From Gemmiger formicilis (lineage in GTDB: Bacteria > Bacillota > Clostridia > Oscillospirales > Ruminococcaceae), in assembly GCF_024462815.1 (NCBI RefSeq), contig NZ_JANGCG010000002.1:186001-250000 (forward strand): a stretch of DNA of 64,000 bases. Reading direction: 5' to 3'. How positions within the stretch are numbered: the first letter of the stretch is position 1; the number at the start of each line of letters is the position of its first letter. The position numbers and the translations under genes are program-made. This document shows positions 7,627-14,972 of this stretch, in pieces. A model generated the notes under the pieces. The model did not search any database and was not told where the DNA came from. It saw only the letters and a list, made by a program, of their open reading frames with translations.

Positions 7627-7658
7627 GCTGCTCTGGCTCTGTTCAGAGCAGCTTTTTT
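7627..7658 (+). terminator. Intrinsic terminator after bioY
   Basis: GCTGCTCTG / CAGAGCAGC 9-bp stem with an 8-base loop, then TTTTTT (7653-7658). A TATAAT box for ruvX follows at 7663-7668. Confidence 0.88.
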
Positions 7659-7705
7659 ATGCTATAATAAAAAATACAGGAAAATTGTAAAGGAGCACTG
7701 CCCCT

Positions 7706-8164
7706 ATGAAATGGCTTGCTGTTGATTACGGCGATTCCCGCACCGGGCTTGCCGGGTGTGACGCCGGGGAGACCATCACCTCCCCCATCACGCCGCAGAT
7801 TGAAGAAAAAAGTATGAACAAGGTGGCCACCGCCGTGACGGAGGTTTTCACCGCCCGCAGCGCACAGGGCCTTGTCTGCGGCCTGCCCAGAAATATGGAC
7901 GGCACCGAGGGCAGCCGCGCCAACAAGAGCCGCCGGTTTGCCCAGCGTCTGGCCAACACCGCGGGTGTGCCGGTTGTGCTGTGGGACGAGCGCCGCACCA
8001 CCGTTTCCGCCGCCGCAATTCTGGCGGACAACGACACCTTCGGCGCCAAGCGGAAGGAACGGCTGGACTCGGTTTCCGCCGCGGTCATTCTGGAGAGCTT
8101 TCTGAACTGGCGCAGCCATCACCCCGGCGAGGAGCCGCCGGAGCTGGTGCGCCCCGAGCAATAA
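7706..8164 (+). CDS. ruvX: Holliday junction resolvase-like / pre-16S rRNA nuclease YqgF (RuvX)
   Basis: A 152-residue RNase H-like protein. It starts with the signature WLAVDYGDSRTGLAGCD (first metal-binding Asp), continues with GLVCGLPRNMDGTEG and the WDERRTTVSAAAIL block, and ends with the conserved D of LDSVSAAVILESFL. It probably matures the 5' end of 16S rRNA; family names also suggest a role in recombination. It has its own promoter (TATAAT 7663-7668) and is followed by uppS after 15 bases. Confidence 0.92.
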   Translation: MKWLAVDYGDSRTGLAGCDAGETITSPITPQIEEKSMNKVATAVTEVFTARSAQGLVCGLPRNMDGTEGSRANKSRRFAQRLANTAGVPVVLWDERRTTVSAAAILADNDTFGAKRKERLDSVSAAVILESFLNWRSHHPGEEPPELVRPEQ

Positions 8165-8179
8165 AAAAGGAGAACTGTT

Positions 8180-8902
8180 ATGCCGAACGCTGAACCCCGC
8201 TTCCCCACCCATGTGGCCATCATTGTGGACGGCAACCGCCGCTGGGCCAAGCAGCGCCTGATGCCGGTGAGCATGGGCCACAAGGCCGGTTTTGACCGCC
8301 TGCGCGAAATCACCCGCTACGCCGTCGGTGACCGCGGCGTCTTTGTGCTGTCGCTCTATGTTTTTTCCACCGAGAATTTCAGCCGCGATGCCAAGGAAGT
8401 CGGCTACCTGATGGACCTGTTTGCCAACAACTTCCGCACCATTGCCGATGAGATGAACGAGCGCGGCTGCAAAGTGCTGTTCAGCGGCCGCCGCGACGGC
8501 CTGCAGCAGCGTGTGCTGGATGCCATGGACTATATGATGAACCTGACGAAGGACAACGAGAAGGGCATTGTGAACTTCTGCCTGAACTACGGCAGCCATG
8601 CCGAGCTGACCGACGCCACCCGCGCCATTGCCGCTGAGGTCAAGGCCGGAACGCTGGCGCCGGAGGCCATTGATGAGAAGGTCATCGAAAAGCACCTCTA
8701 CCATGATCTGCCGCCGGTGGACCTGATGATTCGCACCAGCGGCGAGGAACGGCTGTCCAACTTCCTGCTGTGGCAGTGCGCCTACGCGGAGTTCTACTTC
8801 ACGCCGGTGCTCTTCCCCGACTTCACGAAGGACTGCTTTGACAAGGCATTGGAAGAGTATGCACGCCGTGACCGCCGCATGGGCGGAAACACGAAGAAAT
8901 AA
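8180..8902 (+). CDS. uppS: Isoprenyl transferase (undecaprenyl diphosphate synthase)
   Basis: A 240-residue cis-prenyltransferase. Conserved blocks are HVAIIVDGNRRWAKQ (catalytic Asp17), GHKAGFDRLREI, LYVFSTENFSR, the C-terminal IRTSGEERLSNFLLWQCAYAE and FTPVLFPDF. It elongates farnesyl diphosphate with isopentenyl diphosphate to the C55 carrier lipid for peptidoglycan and surface glycans. It stands outside the usual frr-uppS-cdsA cluster here and is coupled to ruvX, so a second copy elsewhere is possible. A strong hairpin terminator follows. Confidence 0.92.
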   Translation: MPNAEPRFPTHVAIIVDGNRRWAKQRLMPVSMGHKAGFDRLREITRYAVGDRGVFVLSLYVFSTENFSRDAKEVGYLMDLFANNFRTIADEMNERGCKVLFSGRRDGLQQRVLDAMDYMMNLTKDNEKGIVNFCLNYGSHAELTDATRAIAAEVKAGTLAPEAIDEKVIEKHLYHDLPPVDLMIRTSGEERLSNFLLWQCAYAEFYFTPVLFPDFTKDCFDKALEEYARRDRRMGGNTKK

Positions 8903-8963
8903 ACCGCAAAAGCCTTTTTCCCTCCTCAGGGAAAGCTTTTGAAAATAGCATAATAGACAACCG

Positions 8964-9012
8964 GCCCCCGCAAAGTTTGGCAGTTCTGCCAAAGCTCTGC
9001 GGGGGCATTTTT
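8964..9012 (+). terminator. Terminator between convergent uppS and cyclophilin genes
   Basis: A nested hairpin with outer stem GCCCCCGCA / TGCGGGGGC and inner stem TTTGGCA / TGCCAAA (8964-9006), followed by ATTTTTG. A smaller stem with AAAAGC/GCTTTT ends lies at 8906-8940. Confidence 0.8.
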
Positions 9013-9028
9013 GCATATACTGTTGGTA

Positions 9029-9808
9029 TCAGCCCACCGTCTCCAGGCCGTTGTCCGGCTCGGCGGCGTAGGTGGTGATGGTCACGTGGTAGATGGTGAT
9101 GGCGGCTTCCTCGGTGGGGTGGTAGGTGTCATTGCCGTCCTCGTCCTTCACGGTGTCCACGCAGGCCATGGCGTCCACAATGTCCATACCCTGATAGACC
9201 TGCCCGAACACGGTGTCGGTGTTGTCAAGATACGGCAACCCACCCGCCGCGGCGTAGGCGGCAACCTGAGAGTCCGTGTAGCCGTTCTGGGCAAGCTCGG
9301 CCTGCTGTTCCTCGCTGCTGACGCTGTCCGGCAGGGCTGTGACGAAATAGAACTGGCTGTTGCCGCCCTGCACGTCACCGCCTGCGGCGAAGGCGGCACA
9401 GAGCGCCCCGGCGTAGTGCTTCAGGTCGGCACTGGCCTCCAGCGGGTAGGGGTTGTTGCTCCAGATGGTGGAGCCGCCCGTCCCGGTGCCGGTGCCGGTG
9501 GCATCGCCGCCCTGCACGGCAAAGCCGTACTCGCTGCGCCAGATGCTTGTGTTATCGTAGTATCCGCTGCGGGCCAGCCCCACAAAATTGTAGACAGCCA
9601 TCGGCGCGGTATCCGGGTAGAGGACGGCGCGCACCTCCCCCAGAGAGGTGTCAAATACCGCGATGGTGTCCCCCACGGCGGGGGTGGTAAACTGGCGCTC
9701 GGTGCTGGCGACAGCCTCACGCGTGGGCGGGGTTTTGGTTTCGGCCCTGCTGCAAGCGCAGAGCAGGGCCAGTGCCAGCGCGGGCAGCAGGCAGAGTTTT
9801 TTGTGCAT
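9029..9808 (-). CDS. Cyclophilin-type peptidyl-prolyl isomerase lipoprotein
   Basis: A 259-residue protein. A lipoprotein signal peptide ends in LLCAC (lipid-modified Cys19), followed by a short linker and a cyclophilin domain (about residues 50-245): FDTSLGEVRAVLYPDTAPMAVYNFVGLA, VQGGDATGTGTGG, NSQFYFVTALP and FGQVYQGMDIVDAM. It would assist folding of exported proteins at the outer face of the membrane. The hairpin separating it from uppS lacks a good U tract in this direction. A minus-strand TATAAT (9844-9849) lies upstream of the start. Confidence 0.9.
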   Translation of the reverse strand: MHKKLCLLPALALALLCACSRAETKTPPTREAVASTERQFTTPAVGDTIAVFDTSLGEVRAVLYPDTAPMAVYNFVGLARSGYYDNTSIWRSEYGFAVQGGDATGTGTGTGGSTIWSNNPYPLEASADLKHYAGALCAAFAAGGDVQGGNSQFYFVTALPDSVSSEEQQAELAQNGYTDSQVAAYAAAGGLPYLDNTDTVFGQVYQGMDIVDAMACVDTVKDEDGNDTYHPTEEAAITIYHVTITTYAAEPDNGLETVG

Positions 9809-9875
9809 ATCCGGAAGCCTCCGTCAAAAATCCAATTAAATTTATTATACCACAGAACTTCCCACTTGAACACCC

Positions 9876-9904
9876 TTGACGTTTGAGGAAAAAAAGGGTA
9901 CACT
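9876..9904 (+). promoter_or_regulatory. Promoter of DUF1292 gene
   Basis: TTGACG (9876-9881), a 17-base spacer and TACACT (9899-9904). The RBS is AGGAGG before the start at 9942. Confidence 0.75.
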
Positions 9905-9941
9905 ATAAGCATCAAATACAAACGACCACAGGAGGTCACTT

Positions 9942-10268
9942 ATGTCTGACGAACTGAGCCCCGAAATGCTGGAGGAGGCTGCTCCCGATCTGCTGACGCT
10001 GGAGGACGAGGACGGCAAGGAGGTCACCTTTGAGGTGATTGACGCTACCGAGGTCAATGGCACCCGCTATCTGGCTGTCATCCCCTATCAGGAGGATCCC
10101 GAGAGCCTGCAGGAGGATGCCGAGCTGATTCTGATGCGCATCGGCACCGATGACGAGGGCGAGTATATGGACATCGTGGACGATGATGAGGAACTTATCA
10201 CCGTCGGCAAGGTGTTCGAGGAGCGCCTGCGTGCGATGTACGACATCGACGATTCTGAGCTGCAGTAA
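9942..10268 (+). CDS. DUF1292 domain protein
   Basis: A 108-residue, very acidic cytoplasmic protein. It has the DUF1292 core LTLEDEDGKEVTFEVIDATEVNGTRYLAVIP (about residues 18-50) and a C-terminal helix EERLRAMYDID. Family members (YrzB-like) sit near ruvX/yqgF in many Firmicutes, and here ruvX is 2 kb away. The function is unknown. It has its own promoter. A 9-bp stem AGGCCGCAA / TTGCGGCCT (10270-10316) follows the stop but has no U tract. Confidence 0.85.
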   Translation: MSDELSPEMLEEAAPDLLTLEDEDGKEVTFEVIDATEVNGTRYLAVIPYQEDPESLQEDAELILMRIGTDDEGEYMDIVDDDEELITVGKVFEERLRAMYDIDDSELQ

Positions 10269-10328
10269 GAGGCCGCAAGGCTTTTTCACCCTGCGCGGTT
10301 CGATTTGTTGCGGCCTTATAAAATCCTA

Positions 10329-10518
10329 CTAATCAAATTTTGGGAATCCGGGTCGTGAGCCGGATTGCAGACCTTCCCGCCTTTGGCTGAAGAAGGGAGC
10401 ATGAACACCCACGTAGGGTACCCACCTGCCTGTACCGGTAGGTTTTGATTGGCTGCAGACGGCTGTGCGGGTCTTTACAGAACACATCCCGGGCAGGGCT
10501 TACCCTGTCCGGGCTTTT
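10329..10518 (+). ncRNA. Structured non-coding RNA of unassigned class, about 190 nt
   Basis: A 282-base gap without a plausible gene contains several stems: AATCAAA/TTTGATT closing a domain (10331-10450), AATCCGG/CCGGATT, ACCTGCC/GGTAGGT, and AGAC..CCGC with GCGG..GTCT. It ends in a strong intrinsic terminator (10488-10513, CCCGGGCAGGG/CCCTGTCCGGG, then CTTTT) 32 bases before the redoxin start. A TATAAA box at 10317-10322 could set the 5' end, but its -35 is poor. The length and own terminator fit 6S RNA (ssrS). A riboswitch or attenuator for the downstream gene is the alternative. I could not match a known motif securely. Confidence 0.55.
10488..10518 (+). terminator. Intrinsic terminator of the structured RNA
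   Basis: An 11-bp stem with one G-U pair and a CTTA loop, followed by CTTTTGGGTATTTT. It lies upstream of, not after, the redoxin-like gene. Confidence 0.85.
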
Positions 10519-10550
10519 GGGTATTTTACAGAAAGAGGGTGGTTTGTTCA

Positions 10551-11318
10551 ATGGCGGACAGAATTCGCGTTGGGGACAAGCTGCCCTTTTTTGTGTACGA
10601 TACCCCCTACAGCGCTGGCAACCGCTTCCGGGACCTGTTGGCCAAAAAGGCACCGCTGGTGCTTGTGTTTATGGCAAATTTCGGTCACCCCATCACCCGC
10701 ACCTTTGCCAGTCGCTACGCGGATACATACTCATCCCTCTATGACGGCGGCTTTGCGCTGGTGGTGCGCTCCCGTGCGGACAAGCTGGCCCGCAGCATCG
10801 GCCCGGACACGCTGCCCTATCCCCTGCTCTGCGACGCCGCGGGCGTTTTGTATGAGCACCTGAACATCCCCACCAGCCGCAGCACCCTGATGAGCTACTC
10901 GCTGGAGGGGTGGCGCATCCTGCGGGAGGCCAAAAAGCAGGGCTACCAGCCGGTGAAGGGTGCGGAGCAGCAGCTGCCGCTGACGCTGATTCTGGACAGT
11001 GAGGGCACGGTGCTGTTCTGCCACTACGGTGCCAGCCTGACCGACGTGCCCGAGGACTGCGAGGCCATCCAGAGCCTGCTGGAGGAGCTGGAGCTGACCC
11101 CCGACAGCGGCGGGGACGATGAGGACGAGGACGGTGGTGAGCTGCCCCGCGAGGAGCTGGCGGCCGCTGTGGCCGCCGAAACCCGCAGCCACCACGGCCG
11201 CCGCGCCGCCGAGGATACCGGCGGCTTTCAGCCGGTGCACCAGATACGGGAATACACCGCGTCCGATTTGGAAAAAACCTCCCTGTTCGGGCTGTTCGAT
11301 GACCCCTATGATGAATGA
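10551..11318 (+). CDS. Redoxin (AhpC/TSA)-like protein lacking the peroxidatic cysteine
   Basis: A 255-residue protein. Residues 1 to about 185 follow the peroxiredoxin fold: VGDKLPFFVYDTP, LVLVFMANFGHPITRTFASRY, VVRSRADKLAR, YPLLCDAAGVLYEHL and LTLILDSEGTVLFCHYGA. The T-x-x-C position of the active-site loop reads FGHPITRTF, so the peroxidatic Cys is absent. An acidic tail (DSGGDDEDEDGGELPREEL) and about 45 further residues follow. It is therefore unlikely to be a normal peroxidase. I chose ATG 10551, after GAGGGTGG. A terminator-bearing RNA precedes it. Confidence 0.78.
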   Translation: MADRIRVGDKLPFFVYDTPYSAGNRFRDLLAKKAPLVLVFMANFGHPITRTFASRYADTYSSLYDGGFALVVRSRADKLARSIGPDTLPYPLLCDAAGVLYEHLNIPTSRSTLMSYSLEGWRILREAKKQGYQPVKGAEQQLPLTLILDSEGTVLFCHYGASLTDVPEDCEAIQSLLEELELTPDSGGDDEDEDGGELPREELAAAVAAETRSHHGRRAAEDTGGFQPVHQIREYTASDLEKTSLFGLFDDPYDE

Positions 11319-11322
11319 AAAA

Positions 11323-11357
11323 CCGCCTGCCGATGTGAAAAATCGGCAGGCGGCTTT
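11323..11357 (+). terminator. Intrinsic terminator after redoxin-like gene
   Basis: A 12-bp perfect stem CCGCCTGCCGAT / ATCGGCAGGCGG (11323-11353), then CTTTT. Confidence 0.88.
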
Positions 11358-11377
11358 TGGTTAGTGCGGTATGAAAA

Positions 11378-11422
11378 GCCTCCTCCTGCGGAAGAAGGCG
11401 GCGCGCAGCGCCGGATGAGGAG
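11378..11422. repeat. Dispersed 45-base unit, family B copy 1
   Basis: It matches 44487-44531 at 39 of 45 positions. It contains a CTCCTGCGGAAGAAGG hairpin half, then GGCGCGCAGCGCC and GGATGAGGAG. It lies just 3' of cutC. Confidence 0.75.
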
Positions 11423-11428
11423 TGGGCT

Positions 11429-12175
11429 TTATCGCAGAATCGCAGCCTTGGCGGCGGCCACCGCGGCGGGGTCGGTCTGCTGGATGTGCCACTCGTCCAG
11501 ACCGGGCAGGCCCATCGGGACGCCCTCGCGACGGAAGCGCATACCGCTTTCCCGCAGGGCCTTGCAGCTGGCGTGGAAGGCCCGCGCCCCGGGCAATGCG
11601 GCCCGCAGCTCCTCAATGACGGCGGCGTTGACGCCCGCGCCGATGAGCACCTCGGGGCCGTTCAGCTCGTCCCGCAGGCGCAGTAAATCGGCCAGCTGGG
11701 ATACACCCTGACGGCAGCTGGCCGCCCCGCCGCTGGTCAGCACGGTGTCTATGCCCAGCGCTGCCGCTGCACGGTAGGTGTCGGATAAATCGCGGGAAAC
11801 GTCGATACAGCGGTGTAAAGTGACAGGCGCGCCGCCACAGGCGTCCAGCAGCGCCCGCATGGCGGGCAGATCCAGATCACCCTCCGGCGTCAGCGCACCG
11901 ATGACGAAGCCGTCCGCCCCGGCGGTGCGCAGGGCGGCAATCTGGTGGCAGAGCAGCGTGATTTCCTCCTTCGTGTAAAGGAAGTCCCCGGCCCGCGGGC
12001 GCATCAGGCAGCGCACCGGCAGTGACATCTCGGCCTTGATTTGCCGCAGCAGCTCTGCGTAGGGGGTCAGGCCGCCCACAGCCAGCGCACTGCAAAATTC
12101 CAAACGGTCTGCCCCGCCCTGCTGCGCGGCCCGGGCGGAGGCCAGACTGTCCACGCAAATCTCCAGCAACTTCAT
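11429..12175 (-). CDS. cutC: CutC family protein
   Basis: A 248-residue TIM-barrel protein beginning MKLLEICVDSLASA. It has the family blocks GGADRLEFCSALAVGGLTP, MRPRAGDFLYT, GFVIGALTPEGDLD, VTLHRCIDVSRD, VLTSGGA and the late FHAS. CutC was named for copper homeostasis, but its biochemical role is unsettled. The length matches the family. I chose ATG at 12175, preceded by AAAGGA on the minus strand. It is monocistronic and convergent with the redoxin gene. Confidence 0.9.
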   Translation of the reverse strand: MKLLEICVDSLASARAAQQGGADRLEFCSALAVGGLTPYAELLRQIKAEMSLPVRCLMRPRAGDFLYTKEEITLLCHQIAALRTAGADGFVIGALTPEGDLDLPAMRALLDACGGAPVTLHRCIDVSRDLSDTYRAAAALGIDTVLTSGGAASCRQGVSQLADLLRLRDELNGPEVLIGAGVNAAVIEELRAALPGARAFHASCKALRESGMRFRREGVPMGLPGLDEWHIQQTDPAAVAAAKAAILR

Positions 12176-12228
12176 ATGACCACATCCTTTTTGCGTTTTC
12201 CTCATTGTAGCATAGAATTTTGTGTACG

Positions 12229-12264
12229 GCAAGCCCCGCACAGGCAAGGCTGTGCGGGGCTTGC
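12229..12264. terminator. 15-bp perfect hairpin 3' of the small membrane protein gene
   Basis: GCAAGCCCCGCACAG / CTGTGCGGGGCTTGC around GCAAGG. It lies downstream of the minus-strand 85-residue gene and upstream of cutC. There is no clear U run on either strand, so it may instead be a processing or attenuation hairpin. Confidence 0.5.
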
Positions 12265-12304
12265 CGCAGTTATATGTGTATCACAAGGAATAGGGTTGGC
12301 AAAA

Positions 12305-12562
12305 TCAGGCAGCGTGGCCGCCGCGCACAACGCGCAGCTGTACGGTGGGACGCTTGCGGGGCGCGGCCTCCTGCGCGGCGGGGGCCTCCAACAGGATGCC
12401 GCAGACCGCATTGAGCAGCACAACGGCCGCACAAAGGCCCACAACTGCGGCCCACAGGGGCATTGTGCCGCTGGCCGCCGCGCTCAGCATCGTGCCGCCC
12501 AGAAGGATGGCGGTTGTTGCCAGAAGCCTGCAAATTTTGTGCTTGATAAGTTCCCAGTTCAT
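12305..12562 (-). CDS. Small two-helix membrane protein, function unknown
   Basis: An 85-residue protein with two predicted transmembrane helices (about residues 12-30 and 35-58, the second AAVVGLCAAVVLLNAVCGIL) and a basic C-terminal tail (PRKRPTVQLRVVRGG). I do not recognise the family. It has a strong promoter and diverges from the LexA-like regulator gene. The shared 252-base region holds an ACAACGAA/TTCGTTGT inverted repeat next to its -10, so it may be a regulon member of that repressor. RBS AGGTAACGG precedes the ATG. Confidence 0.65.
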   Translation of the reverse strand: MNWELIKHKICRLLATTAILLGGTMLSAAASGTMPLWAAVVGLCAAVVLLNAVCGILLEAPAAQEAAPRKRPTVQLRVVRGGHAA

Positions 12563-12613
12563 ACCGTTACCTCCAATGAGCCGACGCCGCAGACGCCCGG
12601 CTGCCGCAATTTA

Positions 12614-12642
12614 ACAACGAATGTTACAACCTCGTTCGTTGT
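12614..12642. promoter_or_regulatory. Inverted repeat ACAACGAA...TTCGTTGT, repressor site candidate
   Basis: Perfect 8-base arms 13 bases apart (12614-12621, 12635-12642), lying immediately downstream of the minus-strand -10. Further ACAAC/GTTGT words are at 12625-12630, 12664-12668 and the plus -10 region. Confidence 0.55.
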
Positions 12643-12646
12643 ATTT

Positions 12647-12675
12647 ACTATAATACATCTGATGGTTGTTGTCAA
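12647..12675 (-). promoter_or_regulatory. Promoter of the small membrane protein gene
   Basis: On the minus strand: TTGACA (12675-12670), a 17-base spacer and TATAGT (12652-12647). Confidence 0.82.
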
Positions 12676-12718
12676 GATAAATTTACAACTTATTTTTGAA
12701 ATAATTTGCAAAAGACTC

Positions 12719-12747
12719 TTTACAAAAACCACGGACGGTTGTATAAT
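12719..12747 (+). promoter_or_regulatory. Promoter of the LexA-like regulator
   Basis: TTTACA (12719-12724), a 17-base spacer and TATAAT (12742-12747). GGTTGT just before the -10 resembles the nearby repeat half-site. Confidence 0.82.
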
Positions 12748-12814
12748 GAGACTAACGAAATAGATTTGCCGGTGAGACAGGCATTGTCCTACTTTTTATA
12801 AAGGAGTTTTCCAG

Positions 12815-13444
12815 ATGTTTGCAGAGCGCTTGAAAGCGGCCCGCAAGGCCAAACGATACAGTCAGGCAGAGGTTTCCAAAATGCTGGGCGTCACCCAGCA
12901 GGCTGTCGGCAAGTGGGAAACCGGGCGCTCCACCCCTGACCCGCAGACGGTAGCGCGTCTGGCAGAGATTCTGGAGACGCCCGCGGATGTGCTGCTGGGC
13001 CTGCGTCAGGAGCCGGGCTCCACCGCTGCGGTGGGCCGCAACGCCTTCAGCCGCTATACCGAGTCCCAGATTCCTGTGGTGGGCACGGTGCGCGCCGGTT
13101 ATGGTGCGCTGGCCTTTGAGGAGGACTACGGCAAGGAGTACGCCTGCGTCAAGGACCCGGAGAATTACTTCTTTCTGGTGGTAAAGGGCGACAGCATGGA
13201 GCCGCGCATCTCTGACGGCGATCTGGCGCTCGTCCACCGCCAGAACACACTGGACAACGGTGACCTTGGTGTGCTGGTCTACGGCGCTGACGGCGAGGGC
13301 ACCCTGAAGAAATACATCCAACGCGGCAACTCGGTTATCCTGCACCCCTTCAACCCTGCCTATGAGGAGCTGGTCATCAAGGGCGAGGAGCTTGACCACC
13401 TGTATATTGCCGGTAAGGTTGTGGAGACCAAGGCGAAGTGGTGA
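12815..13444 (+). CDS. LexA-like XRE / S24 peptidase regulator
   Basis: A 209-residue protein. The XRE HTH is at about residues 1-60 (ERLKAARKAKRYSQAEVSKMLGVTQQAVGKWETGRS) and a S24 LexA-type domain at about 85-205. The cleavage-type Ala94-Gly95 pair lies in VRAGYGA, the nucleophile Ser127 in VKGDSMEPRI, and Lys165/166 in GTLKKYIQ. Such repressors self-cleave under DNA damage or other stress. Its HTH is XRE-type rather than the winged LexA type, as in phage-like CI/ImmR proteins, but no prophage is adjacent. It diverges from the small membrane protein gene. Confidence 0.88.
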   Translation: MFAERLKAARKAKRYSQAEVSKMLGVTQQAVGKWETGRSTPDPQTVARLAEILETPADVLLGLRQEPGSTAAVGRNAFSRYTESQIPVVGTVRAGYGALAFEEDYGKEYACVKDPENYFFLVVKGDSMEPRISDGDLALVHRQNTLDNGDLGVLVYGADGEGTLKKYIQRGNSVILHPFNPAYEELVIKGEELDHLYIAGKVVETKAKW

Positions 13445-13532
13445 TTTCTCCTGCTGCAATTCTATTGTAGCACACGGCAAGTCCTATAATTTGGACTTTC
13501 AGCCACACAACTGAAAATTTTTTAAAAATGCT

Positions 13533-13580
13533 GCCCGCGGCGCGCCTTGCAAAGCAAGGATATGCGGCGGGCTGTATTTT
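13533..13580 (+). terminator. Terminator-like hairpin before the radical SAM gene
   Basis: Inner stem CCTTGC/GCAAGG and outer stem GCCCGC/GCGGGC (13533-13572), followed by TGTATTTTTT. It lies between the S24 regulator and the radical SAM gene. The start of the latter is only 36 bases later, so it may act as an attenuator. Confidence 0.6.
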
Positions 13581-13607
13581 TTATACCCTTTTTTCGGAGG
13601 CGGCAGC

Positions 13608-14972
13608 ATGGATTTGATGGAAAAACTGGAAATACTGGCAGACAGTGCCAAATATGATGTTGCCTGTACCTCCAGCGGCGTGAACCGGCCGGGCCGCCCC
13701 GGAGCGCTGGGCAGCAGTGTGGCGGCGGGCATCTGCCACGCCTTCACGCCGGACGGGCGGTGTGTGTCGCTTTTGAAGGTGCTCTACTCCAATGTGTGCA
13801 GCTATGATTGCAGCTACTGCGTCAACCGCCGTTCCAATGACCGCCCGCGGGCGAGCTTTACCCCGCGGGAGCTGGCAGAGCTGACGGTCGGCTTCTACCG
13901 GCGCAACTACATTGAAGGGCTTTTTCTGTCCAGCGCGGTGCTGGGCACGCCCGACCGCACGATGGAGCTGATGATCGAGGCACTGCGCATCCTGCGGGAG
14001 GAGTACCACTTCAACGGCTACATCCACGCCAAGACCATCCCCGGCGCGGATCCGCTTCTGGTGGAGAAGATCGGGCGGCTGGCTGACCGGCTTTCGGTCA
14101 ACATCGAGCTTCCCAGCGAGACAAGCCTGACGACGCTGGCCCCGGACAAGAAAAAGACTGCCATCCTGCGCCCGATGGGCCAGATAGCGGTGCAAAGCGC
14201 CCAAAGCCGGCGCGAGATGGTGCTCTACCGCGGGGCAAAGCCCTTTGCCCCGGCCGGGCAGAGCACCCAGATGATTATTGGCGCAACGCCGGAGACCGAC
14301 CGCCACATTATGGAACTGACGGAAGGACTGTACAAAAAATACTCGCTCAAGCGCGTGTTTTACTCGGCCTATCTGCCGGTTGTTGCGGACGCACGCCTGC
14401 CCGCATTGCACACGGCCCCGCCCCTGCTGCGGGAGCACCGCCTTTACCAGGCCGACTGGCTGCTGCGGTATTACAGCTTTACGGCCGGGGAGCTCCTGAC
14501 CGATGAGGAGCCAAATTTTGACCCCTATCTGGACCCCAAATGCACCTGGGCCGTGCGCCACCCGGGCTTTTTCCCGGTGGAGGTCAACACGGCCACCAAG
14601 GAGGAATTGCTGCGGGTGCCGGGCATCGGGCCCAAGAGCGCCCTGCGCATATTGCAGGCGCGGCGCGTGCAGAATCTGGGTATGGCCGAGCTGAAACGCA
14701 TCGGCGTTGTGCTCAAGCGGGCCCAGTATTTCATCACCTGCCGGGGCAAGGCGGCGGCACACGGCAGCCGCGCCGAGATTGCCAATGCGCTGCTGGACCC
14801 CAAGGCGTTCAGCGTGGGAATCCAGCAGCTTTCGCTGGATGACTTTGTGCCGAAGGCCATGCCGGACGCCGCACCGGCTGTGCAGAAGTTGGCCGCCAAC
14901 GGTATGGCGGCGGACACGGCGGCAAAAACGGTGCGGCAGGAGGCGCTGCAATGTCTTACACAGCGAATGTGA
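13608..14972 (+). CDS. Radical SAM protein, putative DNA modification/repair (TIGR03916 type)
   Basis: A 454-residue protein. The radical SAM cluster is C-x3-C-x2-C (Cys64, Cys68, Cys71 in SNVCSYDCSYCVNRR). The barrel continues with FLSSAVLGTPDRTMELM and INVELPS-like blocks. A helix-hairpin-helix near residues 325-350 (VNTATKEELLRVPGIGPKSALRIL) suggests DNA binding. This architecture is the uncharacterised family linked to uracil-DNA-glycosylase-like proteins. It overlaps the next gene by 22 bases, so the two are translationally coupled. The substrate is unknown. Confidence 0.85.
   Translation: MDLMEKLEILADSAKYDVACTSSGVNRPGRPGALGSSVAAGICHAFTPDGRCVSLLKVLYSNVCSYDCSYCVNRRSNDRPRASFTPRELAELTVGFYRRNYIEGLFLSSAVLGTPDRTMELMIEALRILREEYHFNGYIHAKTIPGADPLLVEKIGRLADRLSVNIELPSETSLTTLAPDKKKTAILRPMGQIAVQSAQSRREMVLYRGAKPFAPAGQSTQMIIGATPETDRHIMELTEGLYKKYSLKRVFYSAYLPVVADARLPALHTAPPLLREHRLYQADWLLRYYSFTAGELLTDEEPNFDPYLDPKCTWAVRHPGFFPVEVNTATKEELLRVPGIGPKSALRILQARRVQNLGMAELKRIGVVLKRAQYFITCRGKAAAHGSRAEIANALLDPKAFSVGIQQLSLDDFVPKAMPDAAPAVQKLAANGMAADTAAKTVRQEALQCLTQRM

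Noticed and set aside
10340..10400. ZTP riboswitch, suggested by GGGTCGTGA and CCCGCCTTTGG
   Set aside because: The two segments are much closer than in known ZTP riboswitches, the second does not match CCGCCTGGGC, and the downstream gene has no link to folate or purines.
10320..10520. RNase P RNA or SRP RNA
   Set aside because: The required GAGGAAAGTCC-type block of RNase P and the SRP tetraloop region are absent, and the length is wrong for RNase P.
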